The position numbers were made by a program, and so were the translations under genes. This document shows positions 36,546 through 48,049 of a DNA stretch of 64,000 bases, one piece after another. Position 1 is the stretch's first letter, and the number at the start of each line of letters is the position of its first letter. This stretch comes from Cyathus striatus (taxonomy: Eukaryota > Basidiomycota > Agaricomycetes > Agaricales > Nidulariaceae). The notes below the pieces were generated by a model. The model had not been told where the DNA came from. It made no database searches and saw nothing but the letters and a program-made list of their open reading frames with translations. The DNA is taken from assembly GCA_025738555.1 (NCBI GenBank), contig JAOVFP010000010.1, positions 3,669,501 to 3,733,500 on the forward strand. Direction: 5' to 3'.

Positions 36546-38868
36546 GCCTCAGCTTAATTCTCTCTTCTCCTCCTTTCATATTGCAGCAGGTAGCTGCTTC
36601 CTGTGCTCAGTAATATATTGCCAAAAGATACATAGCTTCTATGATTTGTCAGCCTCTTTCTCCCTCCCTCCATCCCTCTGTAACTCATCCCTACCTACAA
36701 TCTCTTAATCTATACAACTCAACCCCACTGGTGTGATGTCACCTGTGCATTTAGGTGTAAAATTGTGCATCTTTACTATTTACAGTATTAAATCTGTACA
36801 TATTGAAGAACCCCAGAATATAAATAAAGATCCATGGACTGCTACAAATTAGCAAGTCTTGTACTTATTAGTCATTTAATTTGAGTTAATATTCAACTAT
36901 CTACAACCTAAAATAAAGTACAAGTGCTTTCATGTCCAATCTACCATTAGCCTGGTGTGTAGGAAAAGATATTAAATATTGAAAGGATTGCTTTTCTGCC
37001 AGTCACATGATTTGTATATTATTAATTTCATTTTGATACTGCTAAGTTGTTTGATTGGCATCAGGATTGAAGTCTAATAAATAGTCAATGACATAAATAT
37101 GAATTAATGAATATTTCAAAGTGGAATAGAAGGGTCAATTCTTCATCAGTCTGGATCTGAAGCTAGAGTTGAGTATAGTCTATTCTAATACAATAGAGCA
37201 TAATCTCACTGAAGTCCAGACAAGGATAGAGGTAAAACATTAGACACAGGTAGATGTTTTTAATATTATCTGCCCAGAGTGATACAGAGTAAGACACTAT
37301 ACCACTTGAAAATAAGAGAAAGAAGTAGTCTAGAGTGTTATAATACTTCAGGTTTACCCAGCTCCAAATGATAGATAATTGAAAGATACAGGTAAAAGAC
37401 AGGGAAGTGTTTCATGTACATATATGTAGTATACATGTCTGAAGAACTCTTAGTAATACTACTCTGTTTTCTGTATTTAAGTAGATACTATGCAGGGTAA
37501 AAGGGCAAGCTACAATAGGTATTGGGTAGTGATTTAGGTCTTTTTGTTTCAAAGATATATATTTGTTTTGGTATGCATTTTGGGTATTTTTGGAAAGATT
37601 GAAATTCTGAGACTCCAGTGAGAGCCTAAGACTTAGTATTTTCAATAAATCAGTTTCATAAAGAGTAAAGACTTGCTCTTTTTCAGTTTCTAAGAAGTTG
37701 TACTGGTAAAAGATTGTTGGTCACTTTTACAGAGTTTGAAGTAGTACAGGGTGTATTGCTTAAATTCTACAATAAAATCCTATTGTTTTTCAGTTCATTT
37801 GGCTTCTAAATGATTGAAGAATACATAAGACAATAAGAGGCTACACCCACCTCAAACTTCACTCACATTTTAAGAGACTTGCAAATTTTGTAGTGAAGTA
37901 AGTTGCAAATTTAAAGCCAATTTCACTACTGATGATGCTACTTTGTGAATACAGGTAATTTGATAGTAATAGTACTACTACACAATGTATTTTAAGATTA
38001 TTATTCTATCAATACTAGCTGAGTTACTCACAATAGTCTTTTAAAAGGTTGAGGGTGTAAACAGTTCAAATTTATATGTTATATTCTGTGTAATTAAATG
38101 GACAGTGGACAGTTTCTATCTCAAAACACTTGCATATGTTTCATGTACTTGATTATCTCATTATTTAATCACAACTGCTGTCTTATCTGTACTCGATTAT
38201 CTCAGTTATCTAATCAAAATGATGTCTGGTCTGTCTGTAGTGCTACCCTGTCTGTGGGGAATGGAAGTATCACTAGTCCAGTGGTACTTACTTCTTCCTC
38301 TTTCTACACTGAGACATATATATAATAAATATGTGACACAATCAAACTATAGCATACATATCTTATCTATTTTTGATAAACTACATATGCGTTTATTTGA
38401 CAATACATACAATCCAACCAGTGCCTGCCCTATCCAGCCTGCATAGATACCAGGTCCCCACTGATGTGCTCCATGTGCAATACTGCACAAGGCGCATATG
38501 AATATTCCCAGAGAACCACACTGAGCACTCAGTTCCCACGCTTTATGACAGGCATTATCTCCATGTGCATGCACGCCCATTCATCAATCATAACTACTAT
38601 TGTTTTGGTTGATTTCTCTTATCTATAGATACTAGCTAGCTGGTACAATATCACCACCTTACTATTGTCACTGGTTCTAACTTTGCATCAGTGTCTTCCT
38701 TTCACTGTTTTTCCAGAGATGTAGGTCTTATTTTATACAAAAGAATCCTCCCAGCACCACCATTACTCACCCTTAGTCAGTTATATACTTTGTACTCTCT
38801 TCTGATCTTTATAATATCATATTGATATTTTATTCCCTTGATAATTATGTGTTTTACATATTTAGCTG
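36546..38868. other. No gene recognised
   Basis: AT-rich sequence with only short open frames. A 25-bp block with AATAAAGATCCATGGACTGC (36824) reappears inverted near 55300 with one change and may be an LTR polyadenylation-region remnant. Confidence 0.4.
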
Positions 38869-39702
38869 GTGGTGTCATTTAAGATTAAGTTAACCTAAGG
38901 TACTAATAGGAATCGACTTTGTTCATGTTATGACACCTGAGTGTCAGGAAATATTTAGCAAGGATATTCTTGGGAATTTGGTGGATGGTCTTGTACAGCA
39001 AGAGCTGTATGATTTGTATGAAACTGAGTGTGAAGGATATTGTACAGCAAAGGCTGTATACAATGTCAAGTATAATGAAAGGGGTATAGTACACACTATA
39101 GACATAATGCTATTTATAATGTGTATGTTGTATAGATCAATGTTCAACTTGCTTAGAACTTGACCTATAATCTGCTTCTTATTCTGTTACTATTACTCTG
39201 ACTGTGACTGTGACATCTGACTAATACTGTGACTGTTACTGATTTGTTTACTATTGCTGATACTGATACTATTTCTGACTGGACTGGCTGTGCTAATAAA
39301 ACTGTACTAATAACTGATGACTAATGACAAATGGGTGAGACTACTAGGGGGTAGGTAGCTATCTATCTACGAGCACTTTACGCTCGCCCCCTGTTACACG
39401 TGGAATCCATGTGAATTCCACCTATTCATGTGTACTTCACGTGTACTTCATATGTACTACACTCCACCTTAAATGTATTTAAATCAGCAAATTTCCATTC
39501 AAATTTGCGATTTTTGTACACATGGAGTACACATGTAGTGCACATGTACAGGTGAAATATCAAAATTCCACATGGAATTGCGAAGTGAAATTCACAAGGA
39601 ATACACGTGGACTAGTTACACTTGTACAGTACACTTGTAATTACTTGTAATTAACTTTTCCGTTACTATTATAATAAAAATAAATGTTTTAGCATAATGA
39701 CA

Positions 39703-39784
39703 CTAAGGGGAATTGAACTACCGACCACTACTTTGATTAGTAATCACATTAAAAGCATCCAATTTACCGTTAAGCCATCGGACC
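39703..39784 (-). tRNA. tRNA-like sequence (decayed), inside element D
   Basis: On the minus strand an A-box-like TGGCTTAACGG and a B box GTTCAATTC lie about 50 bases apart, with a TGATTACTAATCA arm between them whose loop would present ACT. The acceptor stem does not pair and there are extra bases before the anticodon arm. It may be a tRNA-derived (SINE-like) head or chance. Low confidence. Confidence 0.3.
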
Positions 39785-40089
39785 ATATTATATCTGTAAG
39801 ACAAAGGCTACATAACAACCTACGGCACATTTCCACGTATATGCATCATGTGACATATAGCTAACGCGTTGCCAACTCATCGTTCCTTACCCTGCTTCCT
39901 CGTTCCCCACTACCCTCTCCCTCTCCCTCTCCCTCTTCCTCTCCCCCACTCCCCTTGCCCTCCCCCCCCTATCAAGAGGGTAAACCCGAAGCAGGACAAC
40001 ACCGAATAAGCAGGAGGGCCATGCACGCAGGGTAGGAGGGGTGGAACAGCGACGAGCGCGTAGGGCAGGAGGGGCGGGAAAGGCTGGAA

Positions 40090-40670
40090 ACTGCGCATGT
40101 GCAGGGCGAGAAAGGCGGGGGACAAAGAGCGTGGAGACAGGAGTGGGGGGAACGACGTGCGTATAGGGTGGAAAAGGCGGAGAATGACGAGCGTGGAGGG
40201 TGGGAATGGGGGGAAACGACGCGCATGGAGGGTGGGAACAGCGGGGGACGACGCGTGTGGAGGGAGGGAACAGAGGGAATGGCGGGGAACGACACACGTG
40301 GAGCGCGAGAACAGGGGGAACGACGCGCGAAGGGTGGGAACGGCAGGGAACGACACGCGTGGAGGGCGGGAACAGGAGGGAACGGCGGGGAACGACACAC
40401 ATGGAGCGCGAGAACAGGGGGGACGACGCACGCGAAGGGTGGGGATGGCGGGGGGTGACACACGTGGGAGGCGGGAACAGGGGGGGACGGCGGGGGGCGA
40501 TGCGCGTGGAGAGTGGGAACAGCGGGGAACGATGCGCGTGGAGGGTGGGTACAGGGGGGAATGACATGCGTGAAGGGTGGGAACGGCGGGGAATGACACG
40601 CGTGGAGGGTGAGAACAGGGGGGGACGACGCGCGTGGAGGGCGGGAACGGCGGGGCGACGAGCGGGGGGG
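40090..40670. repeat. GC-rich minisatellite, about 33-bp unit
   Basis: Units resemble GGGAACGACACGCGTGGAG followed by GGCGGGAACAG. The array is CpG-rich and intact, unlike surrounding sequence. The unit length is a multiple of three, so several frames stay open for over 200 codons on both strands; these are not genes. Confidence 0.8.
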
Positions 40671-42478
40671 TGAGGGTATTACGTGACCGTTATTAAATAA
40701 TAAATAGTTGTATTTAAATAGTTTAAATATACTATTATTTTAAATGATTTGAGTGAAGTACACATGGATTCCACATGTACAATTTCATGTGTAGTTCACT
40801 TTCTTCATAGCTAAATTCACCTTCTGCATGAAATTTTTTAAGAAGTGGAATTCACATGTACTTCATGTGGAATTAGGTGAAGTGCATGTGGAAATTTTAC
40901 AATTAAGTGTATTTTTGTGAAGTACATATGTAGTTCACATGGAAATGTGTACTACATGTGGAGTACACGTGTATAGGTGGGTGTGTGTAAAGTACTGCTA
41001 TCTACTGCCAAACTGCCCTCCTTATATACCTTTTCCCAACCTGCTTAGTAATCCAATTCCCATTCTACCATTCTACATTGTTCTTCAAAACGAGTAGTGT
41101 GCAAGTGTAGATTTTAGATCTGAGGCTGTACAGGACAATGGTATTTGAGGGTTAGTCAGCAGAGAACAATAGCTTATGTTAGAACAATGTGTAATGAATT
41201 TCATTGTTCTAAATAAAGAGCTACATTGTTCTGGGCAAGAACAATAGGAATCCATTTTTATAACAATGGAGTAGAGAACAATAGTATCATATATAAATAG
41301 TTTTGCATTGTCCTTAAACAATGAGTGAATAGCACAATGTAGTTTATTAGTTATGAACAATAGGATTGAATACAATGGAGTTGTATATAAATAGTTTTCT
41401 CATTGTCTTCAACAATAGGTGAATAGTACAATGCAGTTCATTTATTATGAACAATAGGATTAAAAACAATGGAGTTGTATATAAATAGTTTTCTCATTGT
41501 CTTCAACAATAGGTGAATAGTACAATGCAGTTCATTTATTATGAACAATAGGATTAAAAACAATAGAGTTGTATATAAATAGTCTCTCATTGTCTTCATA
41601 CAATGGATGAATAACACAATGAAAGAGTGTCATATTATCCTTTGTTAGTGCATTGTTTGTGCAAGCAATTAATTATTGATATGTGTATGATGTTTAATGG
41701 TGATTTAAAGTTATTAGTTCATGTAAGGTATTGGTTTGTTCATGTATGGTATTGGGTATATTTGATTAGTAGTGTATTGTATCATGTGATGGTGTGAAGT
41801 ATTCAGTCATATGACATGACAGTGCAATTTATTTAATTGTAGTATACAGTGCATTTGCATGCATTATATATAATCAAAAATCATGCCTGACAGTGGCATG
41901 AGACTTAACCCCAGCTCTCAAGCCCAAGATCATCGAGGTACATGTTATTTTGACTGAATTTGTAATCTCTGACTGATTCGTTCTCTTATCAAATTAAAAA
42001 CCTCCCTATCATCTCCCCCCAACGAATAAACAACTGTTCTCAGTCAAAGTTTTAACATTTAGTGCAGCTAGTAGTTTTTGATATTTCCACACTCATTTTG
42101 GGCTGACCCCTGCATCTATTTTAGAGAAATTATATTCAACTCTAGGCATTATTTCCGTGATTAATGGCTCCCAAATGCTTGGTATCTTGGTTCAGATCTG
42201 CTATGTGCCTACTGTCATTTTCTCGCATGCCCCTTGGGTTTTGGTGGACTAAATGGCCTTAATCACTGATGTGTTCTGTATAGGTAAGGTTTTGTGCACA
42301 ATGTGAGCTTTGTTTATCAGTTGAGGGTTTTTATTTATTTATTCTAAGTCCAATTTCTTCTGAGTTCCTGTTGTTTCCCCCAACTTGTTTTTATTATCTC
42401 GTGCTCTTTGCCTTGTAAGTTCAGGTTCTCAGTCTTGATCATTATATTCACTGATCCTTGTTTTCAGGTCACATATCA

Positions 42479-43329
42479 TGGATGTCCGTCATACGATTCA
42501 AGAACTTTTGAAACTCAATACTTGTCCAGCTCATAGTGCTTGCCAGTGCAACCACTGCGTTCACATTGATAGGCCATGTATTGTTCACCTGAATATTGTT
42601 GGAGAACCATGTATTACATGCTCTCACCTTCTGAATTCTCATCAGTGTAATTTCACACTAGATGATCTCTCTAATATGTGAGTATCAGTTTATCCTCCTC
42701 AGACTGATATTCTAGGTCAAAGTGAGTACCTATATTTCTTTTTCTTTTCTTTATTTTCTAATTTCTTGTTTTTCTTTTTATTCCTCTTAGTTATTGCTTA
42801 ACAATTACTTGTAGTGGCTGAAGCTCAGTGCTCATTACAGTTATTTACCATACTTGGCAACCTTCAGCTCGCAAAATATACATTCTACCTCCTCGACCTT
42901 GTGCATGCATTTTGAGAAGCTTTTCAACAACTCAGTGGTATCACCAGACTCCATTCTCATGGTCTTGTTGCTGAAGGTGTTAGTGCTGGTGACCTAACTC
43001 AGATGTTCACTCTCGCTGATACTGTCCATCAAGGTGTAATGACCCCTTCAACACTCTTGATCCTTGAAGAGTTTTTCATTGCTGCCACTGCATCTGATAT
43101 TCAAGCTATTGGTGTCTCCCCTGCTATTTTGTCTGCTCAAGAGGGGTTTGGGCTTAGTGGTACCCAAGTCCCTCCCAGTTATTTTGAGACAGTGTCTGAT
43201 TACAACCTCACACCTCCTCTTGATATCACAGGCCTTCGTTTGTCACACACCTCTCATCATGCTTTGTCTATTCATGGCCATTGTGCTACTCATGGTTCAG
43301 AATGCAAATGTATGCTGTCTTCAGGCTAA
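42479..43329 (+). pseudogene. Zn2Cys6-type cluster protein, 5' part of a multi-exon gene
   Basis: Starts at the ATG at 42479 (MDVRHTIQELL). Residues follow the pattern C-x2-C-x6-C-x10-C-x2-C-x8-C (CNHC...C...CITC...C), which fits the fungal Zn(II)2Cys6 binuclear cluster within its normal spacing, though it is not flanked by the usual basic residues. A 93-bp T-rich intron (42722-42814) follows. The next exon has LQLFTILGNLQLAKYTFYLL and AIGVSPAILSAQEGFG and ends at 43329. Two TGA codons (42678, 42914) lie where CGA would fit. More exons seem to follow (43690-44030). DNA binding is inference. Confidence 0.5.
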
Positions 43330-43689
43330 ACAGTTATCTAGTTATTACATATTTTGTTACATATTTTTCGCTGCTTATTTCTATGATATATTTGTTCAAA
43401 TAAGACGTGCAATAAGCATTTCTTTGGCTTCCCTTAAAACTTGTTCTAAAGAATAAAAATCTTCCTAGCACAAGACTATTTCCCTCCCTCCCCCCAACCC
43501 ATAGATATCAACTGCTCTCGGTTGAAGAGGAATTGTATTAGTTCAATAAAATTCAGCTTTTCTGATAATGCATGTGGCCGTACTTGCTGTCTGTACCTGT
43601 GCCTCTATAAAATGAATTTATCCTTATGGTACTCTGTATTGTATACCATCAATTCTACATCTCAACTGTTGTCCTATCTTGTGCTGATA

Positions 43690-44030
43690 GCAGATGAATA
43701 TTTAACTGTGGATAATAGTAGAGGTATGTCTCAGAATATTTGTTCACAACCTATGTCTACCACTGAAACTTATTCTAGTTATCTCGTATTCTTAGGCTCC
43801 TGTCGCAGTGTTCATAACAAAATTGGGTCCTTTATTTGGATTTTGAATGATGGGCTTGATTATAAATCCCTGACTCTTGATCCTCTGCACATTGAGCTCG
43901 TATGTCATTATTATCTGTTTTTATTTTTATTTTATACCTGTCTCATAACTGATTACATTTGTTCATAGGCTCGTATCCTGGCCTTTCGTGATACACACCC
44001 TGAGGTCTTCAGTAAAACTGATTTTACTGA
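43690..44030 (+). pseudogene. Further exons of the 42.5-47.8 kb gene
   Basis: A block with SRGMSQNICSQPMS and IGSFIWILNDGLDYKSL ends at a GTATGTCATT donor (43900). The acceptor TTCATAG at 43970 leads into ARILAFRDTHPEVFS. The reading stops at repeat R1 (44035). Family unknown. Confidence 0.4.
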
Positions 44031-44034
44031 ATTA

Positions 44035-45101
44035 ATACCTACCTATTATAAAAACATTATTTCTATATTCTACGCACTACTTACAAATGGTATAATATAC
44101 ATGAGTTGTATTTAGTAGCTAAGGTAGAGGTCCCGGACCATTAGCTAGCGTGGGAATGATTCGCACTAATAAGGGACATAACTAGCCTAAGTAGGAAAGC
44201 GTCTAAGAATAGAAACACCGACATCAGAGTTTATTCTCGACATTGGCGGGAAATAGTTACCAGTAAGACCGGAGATCGAGCTAAGCACACGTCTATTCTA
44301 ATAATAGATTATTAAAGCCATGTTATTGCATCATAAGAAAAGACATGAGAACTAGACTCACAGCAAATGCTGCTATCTAACCACGCTGTACCAGCGCTGT
44401 GCATCAGCACGCCATAGGCACCTGGATAGGCCTGAGACCTGGCATTCACTGAATAAGCTCTGGCCAGCTTATTCAGTGTTTCCCATTTCCACACGTCAAA
44501 GCGCATGGCATCACGCCTTCATATGGAGTATCTCACTTGCGGATATGGCTTATTGTACTTCGCTATCTTTCCATATGGATGCATTCTTGGTGCTCGTATG
44601 TTTGGTATATTCGTGATTTACTCTGGTCCATCCCAGATGCCTGTCTTCAGTCTAAAAGTCTACTTTACAGCTTAGCTAATGTGTAATTACTGCTTTGTAT
44701 TAACTATATAGTTCCTCTAGCCATAGTTTTGTAGGATATTTAATAGGTAGAGTTAAGTAGGATGAGGGCAGTCTCCTGTGCCCCAAGAAATACCATCTAG
44801 CATCGTGCTTTAGTATTTGTGTGAGCTTTGAGATTCTAAGTGCAACATGAAGTGTGAAGTCATAAGCCCGTGTTAAGTCCAAGATTAAGGAACACACATC
44901 AAAACATGCATCAAAGTGTTTGCTAAGCCGTTTCCCTTCATGAATGTCGGTCTTTGACACCTCCCCTTTTATCTTACTTCGCCCAGAAGCATTTTGCATC
45001 TGAGTCTTACCCACTGAGCACCTTCTTAGTGAGCGTATGTGATGTGAGTGAAATTACATATATTTTAATTTATACTACATTGCGCTAAACTAGGTACTTT
45101 A
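44035..45101 (-). mobile_element. Repeat R1, copy 2 (minus)
   Basis: About 1.07 kb, inverted relative to the copy at 30494-34269 and uninterrupted. It keeps the LWLEELYS ORF (44700-45014, -). It splits a multi-exon gene remnant. No target duplication was found. Confidence 0.7.
44700..45014 (-). CDS. R1 conserved ORF, copy 2
   Basis: 104-codon frame whose last 61 residues match the ORF at 30687-30896 with few changes (AYDFTLHVALRISKLTQIL ... PTKLWLEELYS). The N-terminal part is specific to this copy. Role unknown. Confidence 0.4.
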   Translation of the reverse strand: MGKTQMQNASGRSKIKGEVSKTDIHEGKRLSKHFDACFDVCSLILDLTRAYDFTLHVALRISKLTQILKHDARWYFLGHRRLPSSYLTLPIKYPTKLWLEELYS

Positions 45102-47790
45102 TTTCCTTTCATAAACTTTATCATATATTCAAGCAAAAATCCAACAAACAATTTGTGCTGTCCATTCCCTATTACAACAGTGTTTGCCTGATGTGTACCA
45201 ACATTCAGCGTGTTTGTAACAGCAAAGCTCCAATCATTGAAGTTGTCATGCCTGCTAAACACTCCCATGTATGTCGTAATTCTTTCTCTTTTTTATTTTT
45301 ATTTTTGTTTCGTTTGCTCACTCCCCTTTTCATTTTATTTTTATTTACCCAGCCTACCACTCATTTTCACAAGTCTGCCAATGTCATTCTTAGTGAATCA
45401 GATGAAGAGTTTTTAGCTAGCAAAGGTAGCACATCAATTACCACTATTATTGATGGGGAGGGTGCTGAGGTAAGTACCTTGATTACATCCTCTTATCTTG
45501 TATCAAGTTTTTATTATGACATTATAGCCCCACCTTGATATGTCAATGCTTATTGATGATTCTAATGATGGCTTGCATACTATTGACAAAGTGTGCTTAT
45601 TTTATAACATTTTTCTAAGTCTGTTTCTCATTCTCTTCTTTTTATTATAGGGCAAAACTGCTGTAGCTCATCCCGAGATGGTATGTCTGCCCTATGAGGC
45701 ACTACCTAATTTGGACAAAACCAGCCCAGCTTATCTAATGTTTGTGCAGTTGTCTGGCCACAAGAAAGCTCGTTTGAAGCTACTTATTCCTCATGTGTAT
45801 TCATATTTCATCCTTTTTATTTTATTTTTATGTCCTTTACTTATTTTATTACTTTGTATAGACTTTCTGGACCTTCAGAAATGGGCCTTGAATGTCTTAG
45901 CTATTATTGAGGGACACCGCTACCCTGAGTAGTCAGCTCAAACAATCAGCTATCATGATGCTGTCATTATTCAACAGTCTGCTCATTTGTTGGAGGCCAT
46001 TTCGAATGTAGAGCAACAAGTTCTTGCTGCTAAGAGTGCCTATGCTGACTTGGAGTGCCTTTCATTGTCTTCCAGTGCTATGTAGGTATGTTTTTCTATG
46101 CATATTTTTCTATTCTCATACTCATGTCCTTTTCTATAGAGTCCCTGTTCTGGGTAACCAATACATTGATGATGTAGAGGTTCTTGGTTACACTTACTCA
46201 GTAGATTAGTTATATCCTACTGCACTTGTAACTTATCATTGCCTTCTATATCCAATGCAATTACCATTATTTTATTATTAATCATTAGTAGCCTGTTTAT
46301 CAATGCTCACCCCTTGACAACATAGTCTAAATGCCCATTAATCTGTTGATAAGGGTCTTCCAACTATATTTGATATGGATATTCATTTCCTTGTGTATTA
46401 CATAATGTGATTAGCACCCATTTTTAGTAATAGCATAGTCTAAATTTCTTTAGACCAAATAATAAGGGTCTGTCTAATACATTAGATATGATCCGAACCA
46501 ACTCAAGGTTCCTGATGGCTGCCGATGTCAGACTAAGTTCCCCATTATTTAAATGCTGCTCTGAGTTTTTGCACTTCATTCTGCCTTTCCTTTTCATTTG
46601 TCCAACCATGTTCTCCTCTGTCATTTGTTACCCTCACTCTCTCACTGACATCTTATCGTATTACTTGAAGACTCCAGTCTATGTATTCCTCCCCAATGAG
46701 ATTGCATTACCACATGTTCTTGTCTCTCATTCTGAACTGAAGATCTCTCATTTCTTTTTCATTACTCCAGTCAAATATCCATCTGCAAGGGGGGCAAATT
46801 GTTCTTCTACCCTAGTGGCAGTTTGCTACTATCGAAGGACAATGAAGTGTGGATCAAATTTTGCATTTACTGGAACCAGTCTTTCATTGGTTTATTATAA
46901 GTTTTACAGGGTAATTCTCACTATTGCAAGCAATTTCCATGGTGCCAACCCAGTGCCTGGCAGTTGTTTTTCTGCAATTCCTACCATAAGTCCCCTCTTT
47001 TCTTTCATATATCCTCATTTTCTTATGCTAATCTAATTAATTTTTTTAAAAAAAAAAAACAGTTAGTGAAAGTGAAGCACTATCACCCTGGTTATCTGAC
47101 CCAAATGATAATTCCCAACTGAATGATTCCATACCATACTACCATACTTTTAGCTCATCATATTATCTCTACTGTATATAGTCAAATAACTATTTATCAT
47201 TATTTGTGCACTTGTTTGATCTGTTTCACTTGCTTTAAAGTGTGATCACATGCTGTACTTTCTCGCTTCCAGGTCTTTATCGAAACTTCTCAGACTTCAC
47301 CTATTTGTCATCCTGCATCTTTTTTCATTACTTTCATCATGTCTTCGCCCTTGTCTAGTTCAGCCATTACCAAGTTACTCATCTTCACCGCTTTCCAACT
47401 TTCCCTTGTCAACCCAGAACCTGACTGATTTGCAAGGTTAGAGTCTGAAAAACACTATCCCACTTTTGTCATGTGGGGACCAGAGGATCTGCTGGAAGAA
47501 CCAACTCCCATTGTGACACTCCCTAATGAGCAAGTGTTGTCTCTCAAAGACACAGGCTCTCCAATGACCTATTCACCAGAGGGTCAAGCAGGCGTTGAGT
47601 ATCAGCAATATTCTATTCTCTTGAATGGAGAGTGCACTGGGTGGCTCCTCATTAAAAAGGCACACATCTTCCACCATCCCCCACTTCCTAACTTGTGGAC
47701 TCAGTGGCTATGGCTCAAAGAGGATTGGTTCCCTTGGATGTGTAAGCATTTCTATTTCTTAATTCTTTTTCTTTATAACTAACTCAAGTT
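45102..47790 (+). pseudogene. 3' exons of the interrupted multi-exon gene, unknown product
   Basis: Exon-like blocks separated by T-rich GT-AG introns: QFVLSIPYYNSVCLMCTNIQ to PAKHSH (45140-45268), PTTHFHKSANVILSESDEEF to DGEGAE (45350-45471), PEMVCLPYEALPNLDK to LLIPHV (45676-45797), VPVLGNQYIDDVEVLGYTYS (46141-46205), a region with ALPHVLVSHSELK and GANCSSTLVAVCYY (46705-46830), and WGPEDLLEEPTPIV to KEDWFPWM (47473-47742). The order and spacing suggest one large gene, continuing from 42479, with R1 inserted between halves. No known domain is identified. It could be retroelement-linked or a captured host gene. Confidence 0.4.
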
Positions 47791-48049
47791 TGCAGGTTAA
47801 CTATCCCTCTACTCTACAAGTGAGTCACTTTTCTCCTTTTCCATTACCCTGCTTATCTTTGATATCAATAGCCATCATTTCTTTTTCCCATCATATGTTA
47901 CCTGTCATTCATTATTTACCATTGTTTGTCTTTAGATAGTGATGCAATGTATTAGTTTAAATTGCCTTCTATTATATCATTGTTCACTATTCAATTACTG
48001 TCGCTTTCTTAAATTGTACCTATGTGGCAATTGAATTCCTGTTTCTTCT

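Larger units (their letters stand above)
39371..40997. mobile_element. Element D: 1.6 kb non-autonomous transposon
   Basis: The left end reads GAGCACTTTACGCTC; the right end reverse-complemented reads CAGTACTTTACACAC. The perfect 8-bp TSD CTATCTAC lies at 39363-39370 and 40998-41005. Subterminal regions contain TTCACGTGTAC and CACATGGA words. Inside are a tRNA-like sequence and a GC-rich minisatellite. It encodes no transposase. Same terminal design as B and C. Confidence 0.85.
38873..41892 (-). mobile_element. Solo LTR (minus), interrupted by element D
   Basis: On the minus strand it begins TGTCAGGCATG at 41892 and ends in TGACA at 38873, with TSD GTGG (38869-38872 and 41893-41896). Without D it is about 1.38 kb and matches the 5' LTR at 59820-61158 inverted. 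It contains many AACAATG words (41160-41640), a TATATAAGG box (41021-41029 inverted) and two hairpins (38994-39009 and 39043-39058). D sits at the predicted transcription start region. Confidence 0.85.

Noticed and set aside
39887..40673. Overlapping frames of about 150-230 codons in the GC-rich array
   Set aside because: A 33-bp period keeps all frames open; composition is that of the repeat.
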